DNA of 64,000 nucleotides. Source: Magnetococcales bacterium. Its GTDB lineage: Bacteria > Pseudomonadota > Magnetococcia > Magnetococcales > DC0425bin3. Position 1 is the first letter of the stretch, and every line of letters starts with the position of its first letter. The notes under the pieces are model-generated. The model ran no database searches. It was not told the origin of the DNA and saw only the letters and a program-made list of their open reading frames with translations. The stretch spans positions 1 to 64,000 of the forward strand of contig JADGCJ010000007.1 in the NCBI GenBank assembly GCA_015229045.1, written 5' to 3'. Below are positions 8,314-17,326 of this stretch, piece by piece. A program made the position numbers and the translations under genes.

Positions 8314-8359
8314 TGGAGCTTCCCCTTCCTGTTGGTCTCTGCAAAATGGCTGTGTCGGC

Positions 8360-9451
8360 ATGAGTGGAAACAGAGTCGAGAATCTGGATTTGTTGCGGGC
8401 TTCGGCCGTGACGATGGTGGTGTTTTACCACGTTTTCAGTCTGGAGAAGCCCTTTGTCACAGTCGATTTTTTATACCTTGTCAGGACATGGTGGTCCAGC
8501 GCCGATCTGTTTTTCGTGCTGAGTGGTTTTCTCATCGGCAATCTGTATTGGAAAGAGCATATCAAGCTGGGTGTCGTCAGGAAGAAGACCTTTTGGCAGC
8601 GTCGCTGGTTGAGAACGATCCCGCCCTACCTGGTTGCCATGCACCTGGCCTATCTTGCCAAGAGCATGTTTGGCACCGAGCCTGTTGTCTATAATTGGAA
8701 ATACCTGTTTTTTTTGCAAAATTACACAAATTTCCCCTATTTCTCCCTGAGCTGGACTCTCTGCATAGAGGAGCAGTTCTATATCTTTCTTCCCCTGGCG
8801 CTTCCCTTGTTGATCAGGATCAAACACAAGAACCTTGTCTTTTTTCTTGCTTTCATAACGCCGATCATGTTTCGCATGGCGTTGCCGACATACATATTCA
8901 GTACGGGAGAGCAGTTTTATTTCAACACCCATACCCACTCCGAGAGTCTGGTCGTGGGTGTCTGGGTTGCGTATCTTCTCAATTTTCAGCCGGACTGGTT
9001 GCAAAGGATCGGGCAAGCATCCAGGTATCTGGCGCCTGTTTTTCTTGTTGTCATTCTGGGTTGGAACCTGATGTTTCCCATGAACTTCAAGTTTCTGACG
9101 ATTTACATGTTTACATTTCTGTCCGTTGGCTATGGCATGATTCTGGTTTATGCCGTGACCCAACCGGCCCTATGTATCGCCAGGTGGCAGCCAGTCAAAC
9201 ATGTGGCTGTCATTTCCTACAGCATCTATCTGACCCATGCCCTGACGATCCACGTTTATTCGGCCTTGTACAGTCGTTTTTTACAGGGATGGCCGACCTG
9301 GATTCTGGCCCTGCTGGTGTTTGGCATGGTTTACGGGGCTGGTCTGGTCTTTGCAAAATTGATCGAACAGCCGGCGATTGCCCTGCGTGACAGACTTGTT
9401 GCGTCACCAACAGCGGTCTGGATCCCAGAGGCTGCCCAAAAGATATCCTGA
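8360..9451 (+). CDS. Acyltransferase 3 family membrane protein (OafA/YrhL type)
   Basis: A 363-aa integral membrane protein expected to transfer an acetyl or other acyl group to a surface or lipid-linked sugar. It starts with the family signature 'NLDLLRASAVTMVVFYHVF', containing the catalytic-type His, followed by about ten hydrophobic segments, an 'SWTLCIEEQFYIFLPL' motif (typical of family 3, with conserved SWxLxxExxFY) and 'YSIYLTHAL' near the C-terminus. The start is the ATG at 8360; a longer frame upstream overlaps the radical SAM gene and is not used. Its neighbours (GT9, methyltransferase, SASA esterase) support a role in LPS or capsule decoration. Confidence 0.9.
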   Translation: MSGNRVENLDLLRASAVTMVVFYHVFSLEKPFVTVDFLYLVRTWWSSADLFFVLSGFLIGNLYWKEHIKLGVVRKKTFWQRRWLRTIPPYLVAMHLAYLAKSMFGTEPVVYNWKYLFFLQNYTNFPYFSLSWTLCIEEQFYIFLPLALPLLIRIKHKNLVFFLAFITPIMFRMALPTYIFSTGEQFYFNTHTHSESLVVGVWVAYLLNFQPDWLQRIGQASRYLAPVFLVVILGWNLMFPMNFKFLTIYMFTFLSVGYGMILVYAVTQPALCIARWQPVKHVAVISYSIYLTHALTIHVYSALYSRFLQGWPTWILALLVFGMVYGAGLVFAKLIEQPAIALRDRLVASPTAVWIPEAAQKIS

Positions 9452-9486
9452 TAAACCGAATCCATTCTGAGATGCGTAGTTTTTCA

Positions 9487-9640
9487 ACTATTGAAAGACT
9501 GGGATGGTCCAGGAAGGGCTGTGCCCTTCCTGGTGGGGTTCGGGGCGAAGCCCTGACAAAGGCTTTCATGTCCAGGCCTTTCTTGAAGGGGTACCTGGGC
9601 AGTTACCTGGTTTTTTTCTATATAAATCAAATTTTTTGAC
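9487..9640 (+). repeat. Dispersed hairpin repeat, copy R2
   Basis: Begins at CTATTGAAAGACTGGGATGG. It contains hairpin 1 (CCAGGAAGGGC-TGT-GCCCTTCCTGG), a degenerate hairpin 2 (GGGGCGAAGCCCT), then GACAAAGGCTTTCATGTCCAGGCC and an outer CCAGG/CCTGG pair. The whole ~150 bp is matched, inverted, at 29573-29761. It lies between convergent genes, and its last bases run into the 3' end of the GT9 gene. Confidence 0.85.
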
Positions 9641-10718
9641 AGCTTCGGGCAAGTTGTTGCAATGCGGCTTCGACGACCTCGGTCACCGTGACTGAGGTCA
9701 TGCAGAGGTGGTCAGGCTGAGGGCAGATCGAACGACCACAACCGCCACAGGGAACCGATTTGCGGATGACATGATGCCCCTGTCCAAGAGGATGCCAACG
9801 CCCTGGATTGTCCCGATCGGAAAAGATGGCGACACAAGGAACACCAACAGCCGATGCCAGATGCATCGGGCCACTGTCCGGACCAACGAATAAACGACAG
9901 TGGGAGAGAATGGCGGCTGTCAGTCGGGGGCTGAAAATTCCGGATGCACCAACCCCATCTTTCCAGGCATGCAAGAGCTGTTCTTGCAGGAGGATGTCCT
10001 TTGTGCCACCCACCACGATCAGCTCGCACGCCCCCCGCTGGACAAGAGCAGTGCCCAGTGCCGCATAATTATCCAACGACCATTGATTGGCAGGCTGCTT
10101 GACACCCGGAGCGATGGCCACGAGAGGCCGGTCCGGGTGCTTTCTCTTGGGCAGCAACCAGGTACCTGCCTGCTGCAACTCCTTTTCGGTCAGTTCAAGA
10201 TCGGGTTGGGGCAGAGGATCGGTGATGGCCCTTCCGGTATCCAGGCCGCTGGCCGTCAGGCGTTCCAACAAGAAACCGGCTTCGGAAGGAACAACAGATG
10301 GCTTTCCGTCTTGATCTCTGGGATAGATGAACTGACGCGAAAAAGGGAGAAAACCAATGAAGAGCGGAATATGGCACAAGGAAAAAAACAGATGATCGCG
10401 CAATAGAGCTGTTTTGGCTCTTTGTCCAGGCGCCAGATTGATAACGACGGAAAATTTCTGTTTGCGAATTTCTCGGATGAGATACAATAAGGATATATAA
10501 AAAAACAGACTGCGTTTCCCTGAAGGATACGTCAGAAATCGGTCGACATAGGGAGTTCCATGAAGCAGATTCTTGGTTGAAACCTCACTCCCGGGCGATT
10601 TGTCTTCCAACAAGGTGATCTGGCACTCCGGACCATAATGGTTGCGGATCCATCGCAAGGCGGGCAGGGCCACGACAGTATCGCCAAGAGACCCAATACG
10701 AAATACGAGTATCTTCAT
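9627..10718 (-). CDS. Glycosyltransferase family 9 (heptosyltransferase-like)
   Basis: A 363-aa cytoplasmic glycosyltransferase of the ADP-heptose:LPS heptosyltransferase type. It opens with 'MKILVFRIGSLGDTVVALPALRWIR', the GT9 N-terminal signature, and has 'VAIAPGVKQPANQWSL' in the middle and 'FVGPDSGPMHLASAVGVPCVAIF' in the C-terminal donor-binding half, all family hallmarks. A Cys-rich stretch near the C-terminus (VPCGGCGRSICPQPDHLC) is often seen in GT9 members. The start is the ATG at 10718 rather than the longer frame to 10826. It is downstream of the methyltransferase on the same strand, 17 bp apart. The acceptor is unknown; an LPS core or O-glycan is likely. Confidence 0.9.
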   Translation of the reverse strand: MKILVFRIGSLGDTVVALPALRWIRNHYGPECQITLLEDKSPGSEVSTKNLLHGTPYVDRFLTYPSGKRSLFFYISLLYLIREIRKQKFSVVINLAPGQRAKTALLRDHLFFSLCHIPLFIGFLPFSRQFIYPRDQDGKPSVVPSEAGFLLERLTASGLDTGRAITDPLPQPDLELTEKELQQAGTWLLPKRKHPDRPLVAIAPGVKQPANQWSLDNYAALGTALVQRGACELIVVGGTKDILLQEQLLHAWKDGVGASGIFSPRLTAAILSHCRLFVGPDSGPMHLASAVGVPCVAIFSDRDNPGRWHPLGQGHHVIRKSVPCGGCGRSICPQPDHLCMTSVTVTEVVEAALQQLARSCQKI

Positions 10719-10735
10719 GATGTGACTGTTCAATG

Positions 10736-11524
10736 TCAATTCTGCGGACGGCGCCGCCTCCACCAGGTGCAGAGTATGTCGGTAAAGCCTATTTTGGCCA
10801 ACGAGAATTTTATCATGTCTTTCCACCAGACCCCTTGGGGATGGCTGAAATGGAACTTTCCCTCGTGCTCAAGCAGGGAGAAGCCCTGTGACTCCATGAG
10901 AAAACGCAACGTTCCCAAATGAAAATAGTTGACGTGGTGCGGGTGATAGTAGTGCCAGCGCTCTTTCTTGAAGCGCGCATGATGGCCTGCAAGATTGGGA
11001 ACCTCGATCGCAACAACACCTTCAGGCGACAGGACGCGCGACAGCTCCCCGACCACCCGACGTGGGCGGGGAATGTGTTCCAGGACATGGAACAGGGTGA
11101 TGGCGTCGTAGGTGCCATCCGGGGTGTTTTCAAGGAATTGCATGATCTCCGCCTGGTGCCAGGTGACCATGGGATAATGGGCCTGTAAAAAAGTCACCGC
11201 TTTCTGGCTCTCCTCAACCGCATCGACGTGAAAACCGGCCTGGGCCATGGCCAGGGCCGTTTCTCCCATGCCGGCCCCAAGTTCCAGGGCACGACCGGAA
11301 CGTCGATGGCGACGGACTCCCGCCACGCGATGTTGCAAAAAAGGTCGCTGCCAATCAACACTGGGTTGGACCAGATCGGCATAATAATCCTCCTCGACGT
11401 AGGGAGATTGCCAAAGGTCAAGGTCGATACCCAGAAACCCACAGCTCCGGCAGGACTGCAGTGGCAGGTTGGCCAGCATTTTGGGTGGCGAAAGATCTTG
11501 ATCACAAAGGGGGCATTGCCTCAT
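10736..11524 (-). CDS. Class I SAM-dependent methyltransferase with N-terminal zinc ribbon
   Basis: A 262-aa protein. Residues 1-30 form a small zinc-ribbon-like element (MRQCPLCDQD...QSCRSCGF, CxxC-x(n)-CxxC). A Rossmann methyltransferase domain follows with motif I 'ALELGAGMGETALAMAQ', an acidic motif II ('VDAVEES') and 'FHVLEHIPRPRRVVGELSRVL', typical of Methyltransf_11/23. Such proteins often sit in polysaccharide gene clusters and methylate sugars or carry a regulatory zinc finger. It is upstream of, and probably co-transcribed with, the GT9 gene, and divergent from the SASA gene. Confidence 0.87.
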   Translation of the reverse strand: MRQCPLCDQDLSPPKMLANLPLQSCRSCGFLGIDLDLWQSPYVEEDYYADLVQPSVDWQRPFLQHRVAGVRRHRRSGRALELGAGMGETALAMAQAGFHVDAVEESQKAVTFLQAHYPMVTWHQAEIMQFLENTPDGTYDAITLFHVLEHIPRPRRVVGELSRVLSPEGVVAIEVPNLAGHHARFKKERWHYYHPHHVNYFHLGTLRFLMESQGFSLLEHEGKFHFSHPQGVWWKDMIKFSLAKIGFTDILCTWWRRRRPQN

Positions 11525-11561
11525 GCAACCTTCCCGGAACGACTGCAGTCAAGACAAATGA

Positions 11562-11590
11562 TTGACAGGAAAGGAGTTTTCTTGTACCCT
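11562..11590 (+). promoter_or_regulatory. Possible sigma-70 promoter for the SASA gene
   Basis: TTGACA (11562-11567), 17-base spacer, TACCCT (11585-11590), in the divergent spacer between the methyltransferase and the esterase gene. The -10 is weak. Confidence 0.35.
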
Positions 11591-11706
11591 GCCGGGCGAT
11601 TCCGGATCATGGAAAGCAACGGCATCGATATTGAAAACGCACTGTATGCGATCGTCGACTTATGTGGCATGCTAGGCCATGGCGCTTGGCGGGGTCAACG
11701 ACAATC

Positions 11707-12915
11707 ATGCCGCCAGAGACACGACACCCCGATCGGATTGACATCCATTTGCGGTCGATGACAACGCAACAGCCATTGATACCATTACGGAGGCGAATCC
11801 AGGCACGGATCCGATCGATGCGCACGGGGGCCATCCTCTTCGCGTTTGGTGTGGTCGTATGGCTGGATGCCGTCTGGATGGGGCGCAATCCCTCCGATTT
11901 CCTGGACGCGTCGTTGCTCTCTTTCCGTATTCACTCCGTCGCCGTTCCGCAACCTGGACAAATTTTTCAACGTTCGCTCTCTTCCGGCAGCCCCGTGCCT
12001 GTGCAGGGTCGGGTGGGATGGATGGGCAAGAGGGTCGAAGCGGCGCACGTCGGCCCGGGACAGGAGGTGATCAGGGAAGAGGATTGGCATCTCTTGGCCG
12101 AGAGGTCACCCGGATTGGCCTTCGAGGGTTTTGTCACCCTGCAACCCGGCTGGAACAAGCTCTATCTCAGGAGCCGGAAGATCAGGGGGTATCGATATCA
12201 TGGTTCCATCGACGTCGGTGTCGGGGAACTCTTCATCGTCGCTGGTCAATCCAACGCTTCGGGCAACAGTGGTACATTGTTTCTGACCTGGGGCCATGAC
12301 GTCCGCATGGCCTACCTGGAAAAGGAGGGTCTGCGATGGAAAAATTCCGGTGATGATCCCTCGGTCCGGAGTGGTGGCGGTTCGGCCTGGCCCCTGGTGG
12401 GGCGCATGCTGGCAGCCAGGACAGGCGTTCCGGTGGGGATCATCAACGTGGCTGTACCCGGAACCGACATTGAGGCGTGGCAGCCCGGGACGCCCTGTTT
12501 TTCCGGGCTGGAGAGGGCGATTCGTTCCGTCGGACCACGAGGGGTTCGGGCCATCTTGTGGCAACAGGGAGAGAGTGATGCTCATCGGTCATCCGAGGAG
12601 TATGTGCAGCACTTGGCAACGATCATCACCCAGGCTCGGAAGCTTTCGCAGCCACCGATCCCCTGGATGGTGGCGCAGGCCAGTTGGCTGTACGGGGAAA
12701 CCTCCTCTGCCGTGCGCCAGGCCCAGCAGAAAGTCTGGACCTCCGGTCTGGCCCTCGAAGGGCCTGATATGGATCGGCTGGGATCCTCTTTGCGCTTGTC
12801 GGACAACGCCCACTTCAACGAAGCCGGAACCAGGATTCAGGCGCAGTCATGGGTTGACCACATTTGCCGCTGGCTGGTCAAGTGCGCACCGGAAGCGCAG
12901 CAAAAAAATTATTGA
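11707..12915 (+). CDS. SASA-type carbohydrate esterase (sialate O-acetylesterase-like), membrane-anchored
   Basis: An SGNH-fold esterase of the DUF303/SASA group, which removes acetyl groups from sugars. Visible blocks: 'FIVAGQSNASGN' (nucleophile Ser in GQSN), 'GIINVAVPGTDIEAW', 'ILWQQGESDA' and 'NAHFNEAG' (catalytic His block). A single hydrophobic segment (MRTGAILFAFGVVVWLDAVW) preceded by many arginines suggests an N-terminal anchor with a periplasmic catalytic domain. The start is uncertain: ATG codons at 11662, 11707, 11758 and 11818 are all in frame and none has a convincing ribosome site; 11707 is used. Paired with the acyltransferase nearby, it may balance O-acetylation of a surface glycan. 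Confidence 0.8.
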   Translation: MPPETRHPDRIDIHLRSMTTQQPLIPLRRRIQARIRSMRTGAILFAFGVVVWLDAVWMGRNPSDFLDASLLSFRIHSVAVPQPGQIFQRSLSSGSPVPVQGRVGWMGKRVEAAHVGPGQEVIREEDWHLLAERSPGLAFEGFVTLQPGWNKLYLRSRKIRGYRYHGSIDVGVGELFIVAGQSNASGNSGTLFLTWGHDVRMAYLEKEGLRWKNSGDDPSVRSGGGSAWPLVGRMLAARTGVPVGIINVAVPGTDIEAWQPGTPCFSGLERAIRSVGPRGVRAILWQQGESDAHRSSEEYVQHLATIITQARKLSQPPIPWMVAQASWLYGETSSAVRQAQQKVWTSGLALEGPDMDRLGSSLRLSDNAHFNEAGTRIQAQSWVDHICRWLVKCAPEAQQKNY

Positions 12916-12998
12916 AAGACCGGGAAGGGGGTCCAGGGGGAAGATCTGTGTCCTTCCCCCTGGTGGGATCCGGGGCGAAGCCCCGCAGGGGAGACTGG
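12909..12998 (+). repeat. Dispersed hairpin repeat, copy R3
   Basis: Starts in the SASA stop region (TTATTGAAAGACCGGGAAGG). Hairpin 1 is CCAGGGGGAAG paired with CTTCCCCCTGG, a different stem sequence from R2 but still an 11-bp perfect stem. Hairpin 2 is GGGGCGAAGCCCC. It may terminate the SASA transcript. Confidence 0.8.
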
Positions 12999-13115
12999 CC
13001 CCCGGGTCACCGAAAGTTGGGACGGGTATCCAGCGCCGAAATTGATGACTTGTCCGAATGGTCCTGATACACTTGGTCTGTGGTGGGGTTGCAAGCTCAT
13101 TCCAGGCGCCGATAC

Positions 13116-14069
13116 ATGCATTTTCTGAACCCAAAGACCGACTTTGCCTTCAAAAAGATCTTCGGCTCCGAAGAGAGTCACGATGTTCTGATCAGCTTTC
13201 TGAATGCCATTCTCTCCCTGCGCCCACCCAATCGGATCACTGAGGTGGTCATCCTGGATCCTTATCTGGTACCCAAGATCAAGGGCATGAAGGATACCTA
13301 TCTGGATGTTCGGGTCAAGGACCAAAAAGGCTGGGAGTACGTCATCGAAATGCAGGTTCTCAACGTCGCCGGTTTCGAGAAGAGAGTCCTCTACAACGCC
13401 TGCAAGGCCTACGTTGGCCAGATCCGGAAAGGCGAAGAGTATTGTTTACTGACCAACGTGGTTGCCATAACCATCACGGATTTCATGATGTTTGAGGAGC
13501 TTCCCGACATCGTCAACCGTTTCATGCTGAGGGCTTCGGACAATCCGGATATTTCGCTGGACGACCTGGAGTTGGTCTTTGCAGAATTGCCAAAATTTAT
13601 CAAGGATGAGGACCAGCTTGGGAACATTGTGGACAAATGGTTTTACTTTTTGAAGCATGCCGGTGACTTGCAGGTCGTGCCAAAAATATTGGCAGATGAA
13701 CCAGCGATCAAAAAAGCCTTTGATATCGCCAACAAGGCTGGTCTTACCCAGGAAGAGTTGGATGATCAGGAGAGGAGGGAGATATTCATACAGGACCAGC
13801 GTGGAGTAATCATCTATGCTGAACAGAAAGGCCGCCAGAAGGGCCGCCAGGAAGGCCGCCAGGAAGGCCGCCAGGAAGGCCGCCAGGAAGGCAAAGCCGC
13901 CACTCTGCTTCGTATCCTTCGCCGTCGCTTTCCCGACCTGCCCGCCTGGGTCGAGTCAAGGGTTTTCGCCGCCAGTCTGGACACCCTGGATGCGTGGATA
14001 GACAGGTCGATCGATGCTTGTTCGTTACAGGATGTCTTTGGCGGCGAGGCGACCGACGAAACGGCGTAA
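13116..14069 (+). CDS. Rpn family recombination-promoting nuclease / PD-(D/E)XK transposase-like protein
   Basis: A 317-aa protein of the PDDEXK_2 (Rpn/YhgA-like) family. The N-terminus 'MHFLNPKTDFAFKKIFG' is diagnostic. The nuclease core shows an Asp in 'DTYLDVRVKDQ' and ExQ in 'YVIEMQVLN', the family variant of the PD-(D/E)XK motif, then 'YNACKAYVGQI' and 'FMMFEELPDI'. Family members make DNA breaks and raise RecA-independent recombination; many are multicopy and mobile. The C-terminal region contains a run of GRQEG units encoded by a 12-bp tandem repeat, a common expandable feature of Rpn proteins. The start at 13116 is taken from family alignment; the upstream sequence has no strong ribosome site. 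Confidence 0.9.
   Translation: MHFLNPKTDFAFKKIFGSEESHDVLISFLNAILSLRPPNRITEVVILDPYLVPKIKGMKDTYLDVRVKDQKGWEYVIEMQVLNVAGFEKRVLYNACKAYVGQIRKGEEYCLLTNVVAITITDFMMFEELPDIVNRFMLRASDNPDISLDDLELVFAELPKFIKDEDQLGNIVDKWFYFLKHAGDLQVVPKILADEPAIKKAFDIANKAGLTQEELDDQERREIFIQDQRGVIIYAEQKGRQKGRQEGRQEGRQEGRQEGKAATLLRILRRRFPDLPAWVESRVFAASLDTLDAWIDRSIDACSLQDVFGGEATDETA
13830..13889 (+). repeat. 12-bp tandem repeat inside the Rpn gene
   Basis: Five near-perfect copies of GGCCGCCAGGAA (first copy has AGAAG at the end), coding GRQE units. The in-frame unit means copy-number change would keep the protein intact. Confidence 0.9.
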
Positions 14070-14140
14070 CCACAACACGACGCTGTTCTCCCTACCTTTT
14101 TTCGACCCCAAAAAACCCTGTGCTTCGCGGCGGAAACGGC

Positions 14141-14347
14141 TCAGTCTCTTTCATCCAGCCAGGCCATTTGAATCGCTTCGAGTATCTTTTCGTTGCAGCG
14201 TTCGGGCCGGTCGGCGAAACCGGGCAGATCCATGACCCACTGTCTGAGATCGGTGAAGCGCACCGTGAGGGGATCTGTATCCGCCTTGGTTTCGGCCAAG
14301 GCGATGGCGATGGGGGCAATGTCGGTCCACTGGAGGCGCTCGGGCAT
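14141..14347 (-). CDS. iscX: Fe-S cluster assembly accessory protein IscX
   Basis: A 68-aa acidic protein matching IscX/YfhJ: 'LQWTDIAPIAIALAE', 'TDPLTVRFTDLRQWVMDL' and 'NEKILEAIQMAWLDER'. It binds IscS and iron and modulates cluster assembly. It is the last gene of the ISC operon, one base after fdx, which supports the assignment. It is convergent with the Rpn gene. Usual length is 66 aa. Confidence 0.93.
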   Translation of the reverse strand: MPERLQWTDIAPIAIALAETKADTDPLTVRFTDLRQWVMDLPGFADRPERCNEKILEAIQMAWLDERD

Positions 14348-14348
14348 C

Positions 14349-14690
14349 TCAGGTCCCCTTTTTGTTCTTGTCCACGCTGATGTTGACGGTATAGGCAGGC
14401 ACGGTCACCCGCAGCCCATCCAGGGCTGCGGTGATCGTCACCTGGCAAGCCAGACGACTCGTGGGGGTGACACCAAAGGCCTCATCGAGGACATCCTCCT
14501 CATCCTCGGTGGCCTCTTCCAGACGGTCAGACCAGGCCGGATCGACGATCACATGACAGGTCGAACAGGCCAGAGAGCCTTCGCAGGCCCCCTCCAGAGG
14601 AATGTCATGTTCGTGCGCCGCTTCCAGGAGAGAGAGGCCGGTTTCCACCTCGACGGTCTGGTTCATGGGCAAAAAGGTGATCTTGGGCAT
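14349..14690 (-). CDS. fdx: ISC-type [2Fe-2S] ferredoxin
   Basis: A 113-aa adrenodoxin-type ferredoxin that supplies electrons for cluster assembly on IscU. The four cluster ligands are Cys36, Cys42, Cys45 (CEGSLACSTC) and Cys82 (LACQV). Other family blocks: 'MPKITFLP', 'HEHDIPLEGAC', 'EEDVLDEAFGVTPTSRLACQ'. Length and order (hscA-fdx-iscX) match the canonical operon. It starts six bases after the hscA stop. Confidence 0.95.
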   Translation of the reverse strand: MPKITFLPMNQTVEVETGLSLLEAAHEHDIPLEGACEGSLACSTCHVIVDPAWSDRLEEATEDEEDVLDEAFGVTPTSRLACQVTITAALDGLRVTVPAYTVNISVDKNKKGT

Positions 14691-14696
14691 GGCTGG

Positions 14697-16577
14697 TTAA
14701 TCCTGTTCAAAGTCAGTCAGCTGACGACCTGTCATGACGGTTTTGATGTTGTGATCCATGCGTCGCTGGGCAAACATCGTCGATGCCCGGTCCAGCTCCT
14801 GGATGCGCTCCTGGATGGCTCGCTGGTCATCCTGCCCCATGGCCGTGCGCAACGCAACCATGGCCGCCTCGATGGGCTGACATTCGACGTCGGTCAGAAG
14901 GTGCCGGTCCGTTGTCAGGGCCGAGAGGAGGGCATTGAGAACCCGCTCCGCCTCGACCCGCGCCTCTTGCAGATGGCGCAGATTCAAGTCCTCCGCGCCA
15001 TGTTCGAGGGCCTCGCGCAGCATGCGTTCAATTTCGCCGTCTCCCAGGCCGTAGGTGGGTTTCACGGCCACCGATTGCTCGACGCCGGTGGTCTGTTCGC
15101 GGGCCGCGACCGTCAGGAGTCCATCGGCATCGACCTGAAACGTCACCCGGACGCGTGCCGCCCCGGCCACCATGGGGGGGATTCCGCGCAGCTCGAAGCG
15201 GGCCAGGGAGCGGCATTGATCGACCGTTTCGCGTTCGCCCTGCACCACATGGATGGCCATCGCCCCCTGCCCATCCTTGAAGGTGGTAAACTCCTGCGCC
15301 CTGGCTGTGGGAATCGGGCTGTTGCGTGGCACCACCTTCTCCACCAGCCCCCCCATGGTCTCCAGTCCGAGGGAGAGCGGGGTGACATCGAGCAGCAGGA
15401 GGTCGGAGCGCCGGTTGCCAGCCAGCAGATCGGCCTGGATCGCTGCGCCCAGGGCAACGATCTGGTCCGGATCGAGGTCCACCAGGGGTTCGTGTCTGAA
15501 CAGCTCGGCGACAAAGGTGCGCACCGCCAGCATGCGGGTCGAACCCCCGACCAGCACCACACCTTGCAGCTCTTCCGGGGTGACGTCGGCATCCTTCAGG
15601 GCACGTCGGCAGGGAACCCCGGTCGCACGTACCAGATCCTGGGTCAGGGTGTTGAATTCAATACGCCCCATCTCCCGACGATAGAGGCTGCCATCGGCCA
15701 GGGGCAGGGTGATTTGAACAGACTCCTTGGTGGTCAGGGCCTCCTTGACCCGGCGGGCCTCTTGATGGACGCTGTGCCGTTGACTGGGGGAGGGGGATGG
15801 CACGCCCATCTCCGTGAGGAACAACGCCCCCAGGCGCCGATCAAAATCATCGCCGCCCAGGGCCGAGTTGCCGCCGGTCGCCATGACCTGAAACACCCCT
15901 TGCGTCAATCTCAGGATGGAAATATCGAAGGTGCCTCCTCCCAGATCATAGATGGCGTAGACCCCCTCTTTGCTCTGATCCAGACCGTAGGCCAGGGCCG
16001 CTGCGGTGGGTTCGTTGACCAGGCGCAACACTTCCAGACCGGCCAGACGACAGGCATCCTTGGTCGCCTGGCGTTGGGCGTCATCAAAGTAGGCCGGGAC
16101 GGTGACGACGGCGCCATACAGGGGTCCACCGAGGGCGGTCTCTGCGCGTTTCTTTAACTCTTCCAATATTTTGGCGGAGATCTCCACCGGCGACCACCAG
16201 CGCTCTCCGGCAAAAAACTGCACCATGCCGCCACTGCCGGTTTCCAGGCGATAGCCATCCGCTGGCACATCCGCCAGGCCGCGCCCCATGAAGCGCTTGA
16301 CCGAGAGGATGGTCGCCTCCGGATGGGTGATGGCCATGGCGCGGGCCGCCTGTCCCACCAGCACCTGTCCCGCAGCACCCAGATGCACGATCGAAGGCAG
16401 AGAGACCTTGCCTTCGGCATTGGGGATGCAGGCCGGTGCTCCCTGGAGGTTCATGGCCGCCACCAGGGAGAAGGTCGTGCCCAGGTCGATGCCCACCACG
16501 CGGCGTTGCTCCTCCGGGCGGGGAGCGTGTGGCTGCGGGGCGGCTCCGGGTTCAGATATATCCAACAAGACGTCCAT
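14697..16577 (-). CDS. hscA: Fe-S assembly Hsp70-class chaperone HscA
   Basis: A 626-aa DnaK-like ATPase that, with HscB, acts on IscU to release the assembled cluster. ATPase signatures: '[15 protein letters not shown]', '[15 protein letters not shown]' and '[14 protein letters not shown]'. The substrate-binding half begins at '[16 protein letters not shown]'. An N-terminal extension of ~28 residues ([17 protein letters not shown]...) precedes the ATPase domain, as in enteric HscA. It is located between hscB and fdx. Its partner IscU has the LPPVK motif that HscA recognises. Confidence 0.96.
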   Translation of the reverse strand: MDVLLDISEPGAAPQPHAPRPEEQRRVVGIDLGTTFSLVAAMNLQGAPACIPNAEGKVSLPSIVHLGAAGQVLVGQAARAMAITHPEATILSVKRFMGRGLADVPADGYRLETGSGGMVQFFAGERWWSPVEISAKILEELKKRAETALGGPLYGAVVTVPAYFDDAQRQATKDACRLAGLEVLRLVNEPTAAALAYGLDQSKEGVYAIYDLGGGTFDISILRLTQGVFQVMATGGNSALGGDDFDRRLGALFLTEMGVPSPSPSQRHSVHQEARRVKEALTTKESVQITLPLADGSLYRREMGRIEFNTLTQDLVRATGVPCRRALKDADVTPEELQGVVLVGGSTRMLAVRTFVAELFRHEPLVDLDPDQIVALGAAIQADLLAGNRRSDLLLLDVTPLSLGLETMGGLVEKVVPRNSPIPTARAQEFTTFKDGQGAMAIHVVQGERETVDQCRSLARFELRGIPPMVAGAARVRVTFQVDADGLLTVAAREQTTGVEQSVAVKPTYGLGDGEIERMLREALEHGAEDLNLRHLQEARVEAERVLNALLSALTTDRHLLTDVECQPIEAAMVALRTAMGQDDQRAIQERIQELDRASTMFAQRRMDHNIKTVMTGRQLTDFEQD

Positions 16578-16620
16578 GATTCACCTCGATCCTGCGCTAC
16601 CCAACCGCCATTTTGCCCTT

Positions 16621-17280
16621 TCAACCCACCTGTTCTTCCAGCCGGTCCAGCTCTTCGACAAAGCGCTGGTGGTAGCGCAAACGGTTCAGGTGGCGTTCGA
16701 CCGCTTCCAAGGTCTCGGGCGTGGGGGAAACCGCCATGAGGGGAGAGAACAGGCTCTCCAGGGCAGCCATCTCCGCCTCGATCCGCCGCTCGACATCCTG
16801 GCGCAAGGCGGCGAGCTGCTCCCCGGCCTGGGCGCTCCGGGTGGAGATCTCGGCCAACCCTTCGCGCATCTCCATGGCTTCCATCAGGAATACCGGATCC
16901 CTGGCCATGTCGCCGCCGCCATCGGGCGCAACGGCAGCCGCCAGAGTCCCCTCACCACGCAACAGGTGCAACAGACAGGTGCCGCGCTGCAAAGGATCGC
17001 GCACGGTGCGCCAGGCTTCGTTCAGTTGCGTCACCTGTTCCAGGGAGTAGCGTCGCTCCTGGATAGAGCGCAGGGCAAAGCGGTCAGGATGAAACTGCTG
17101 CTGCCTCTCCCGATAGACGTTATCCAACTGGTCACGGTCGACCTGAAAGGCACGCGGCAACGCCAACAAGGCGAAGGGATCCATTCCCGGTTCCGGGGGT
17201 TGGATCAGGTTGCAGCCGGGGCAGAACGGGGCACCCCCCGTGACCGCCCCACAGGACCAGCACTCTCTTTCGTGAATCAT
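16621..17280 (-). CDS. hscB: Fe-S co-chaperone HscB with N-terminal zinc-ribbon
   Basis: A 219-aa J-domain co-chaperone that delivers IscU to HscA. The J domain has the HPD triad at residues 64-66 (QQFHPDRF), followed by the family segments 'RRYSLEQVTQLNEAWRTVRDPLQRG' and 'LMEAMEMREGLAE' for IscU binding. Residues 7-23 carry CWSC...CPGC, a two-pair cysteine element absent from E. coli HscB (171 aa) but present in mitochondrial HSCB and some bacteria. Start at 17280. It is followed by hscA after 43 bp. Confidence 0.93.
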   Translation of the reverse strand: MIHERECWSCGAVTGGAPFCPGCNLIQPPEPGMDPFALLALPRAFQVDRDQLDNVYRERQQQFHPDRFALRSIQERRYSLEQVTQLNEAWRTVRDPLQRGTCLLHLLRGEGTLAAAVAPDGGGDMARDPVFLMEAMEMREGLAEISTRSAQAGEQLAALRQDVERRIEAEMAALESLFSPLMAVSPTPETLEAVERHLNRLRYHQRFVEELDRLEEQVG

Positions 17281-17326
17281 GGGTCACCATGCGGTGGGTC
17301 GCCCTCCTTTTCGCCTCCGTTCCGGA

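Noticed and set aside
13830..13889. Possible CRISPR-like repeat array
   Set aside because: 12-bp contiguous in-frame repeats with no spacers; a coding tandem repeat. No CRISPR array or cas gene was seen in the window.
14193..16157. 654-aa plus-strand open frame opposite hscA
   Set aside because: Antisense shadow of a clear HscA; no domains, biased composition from the opposite strand.
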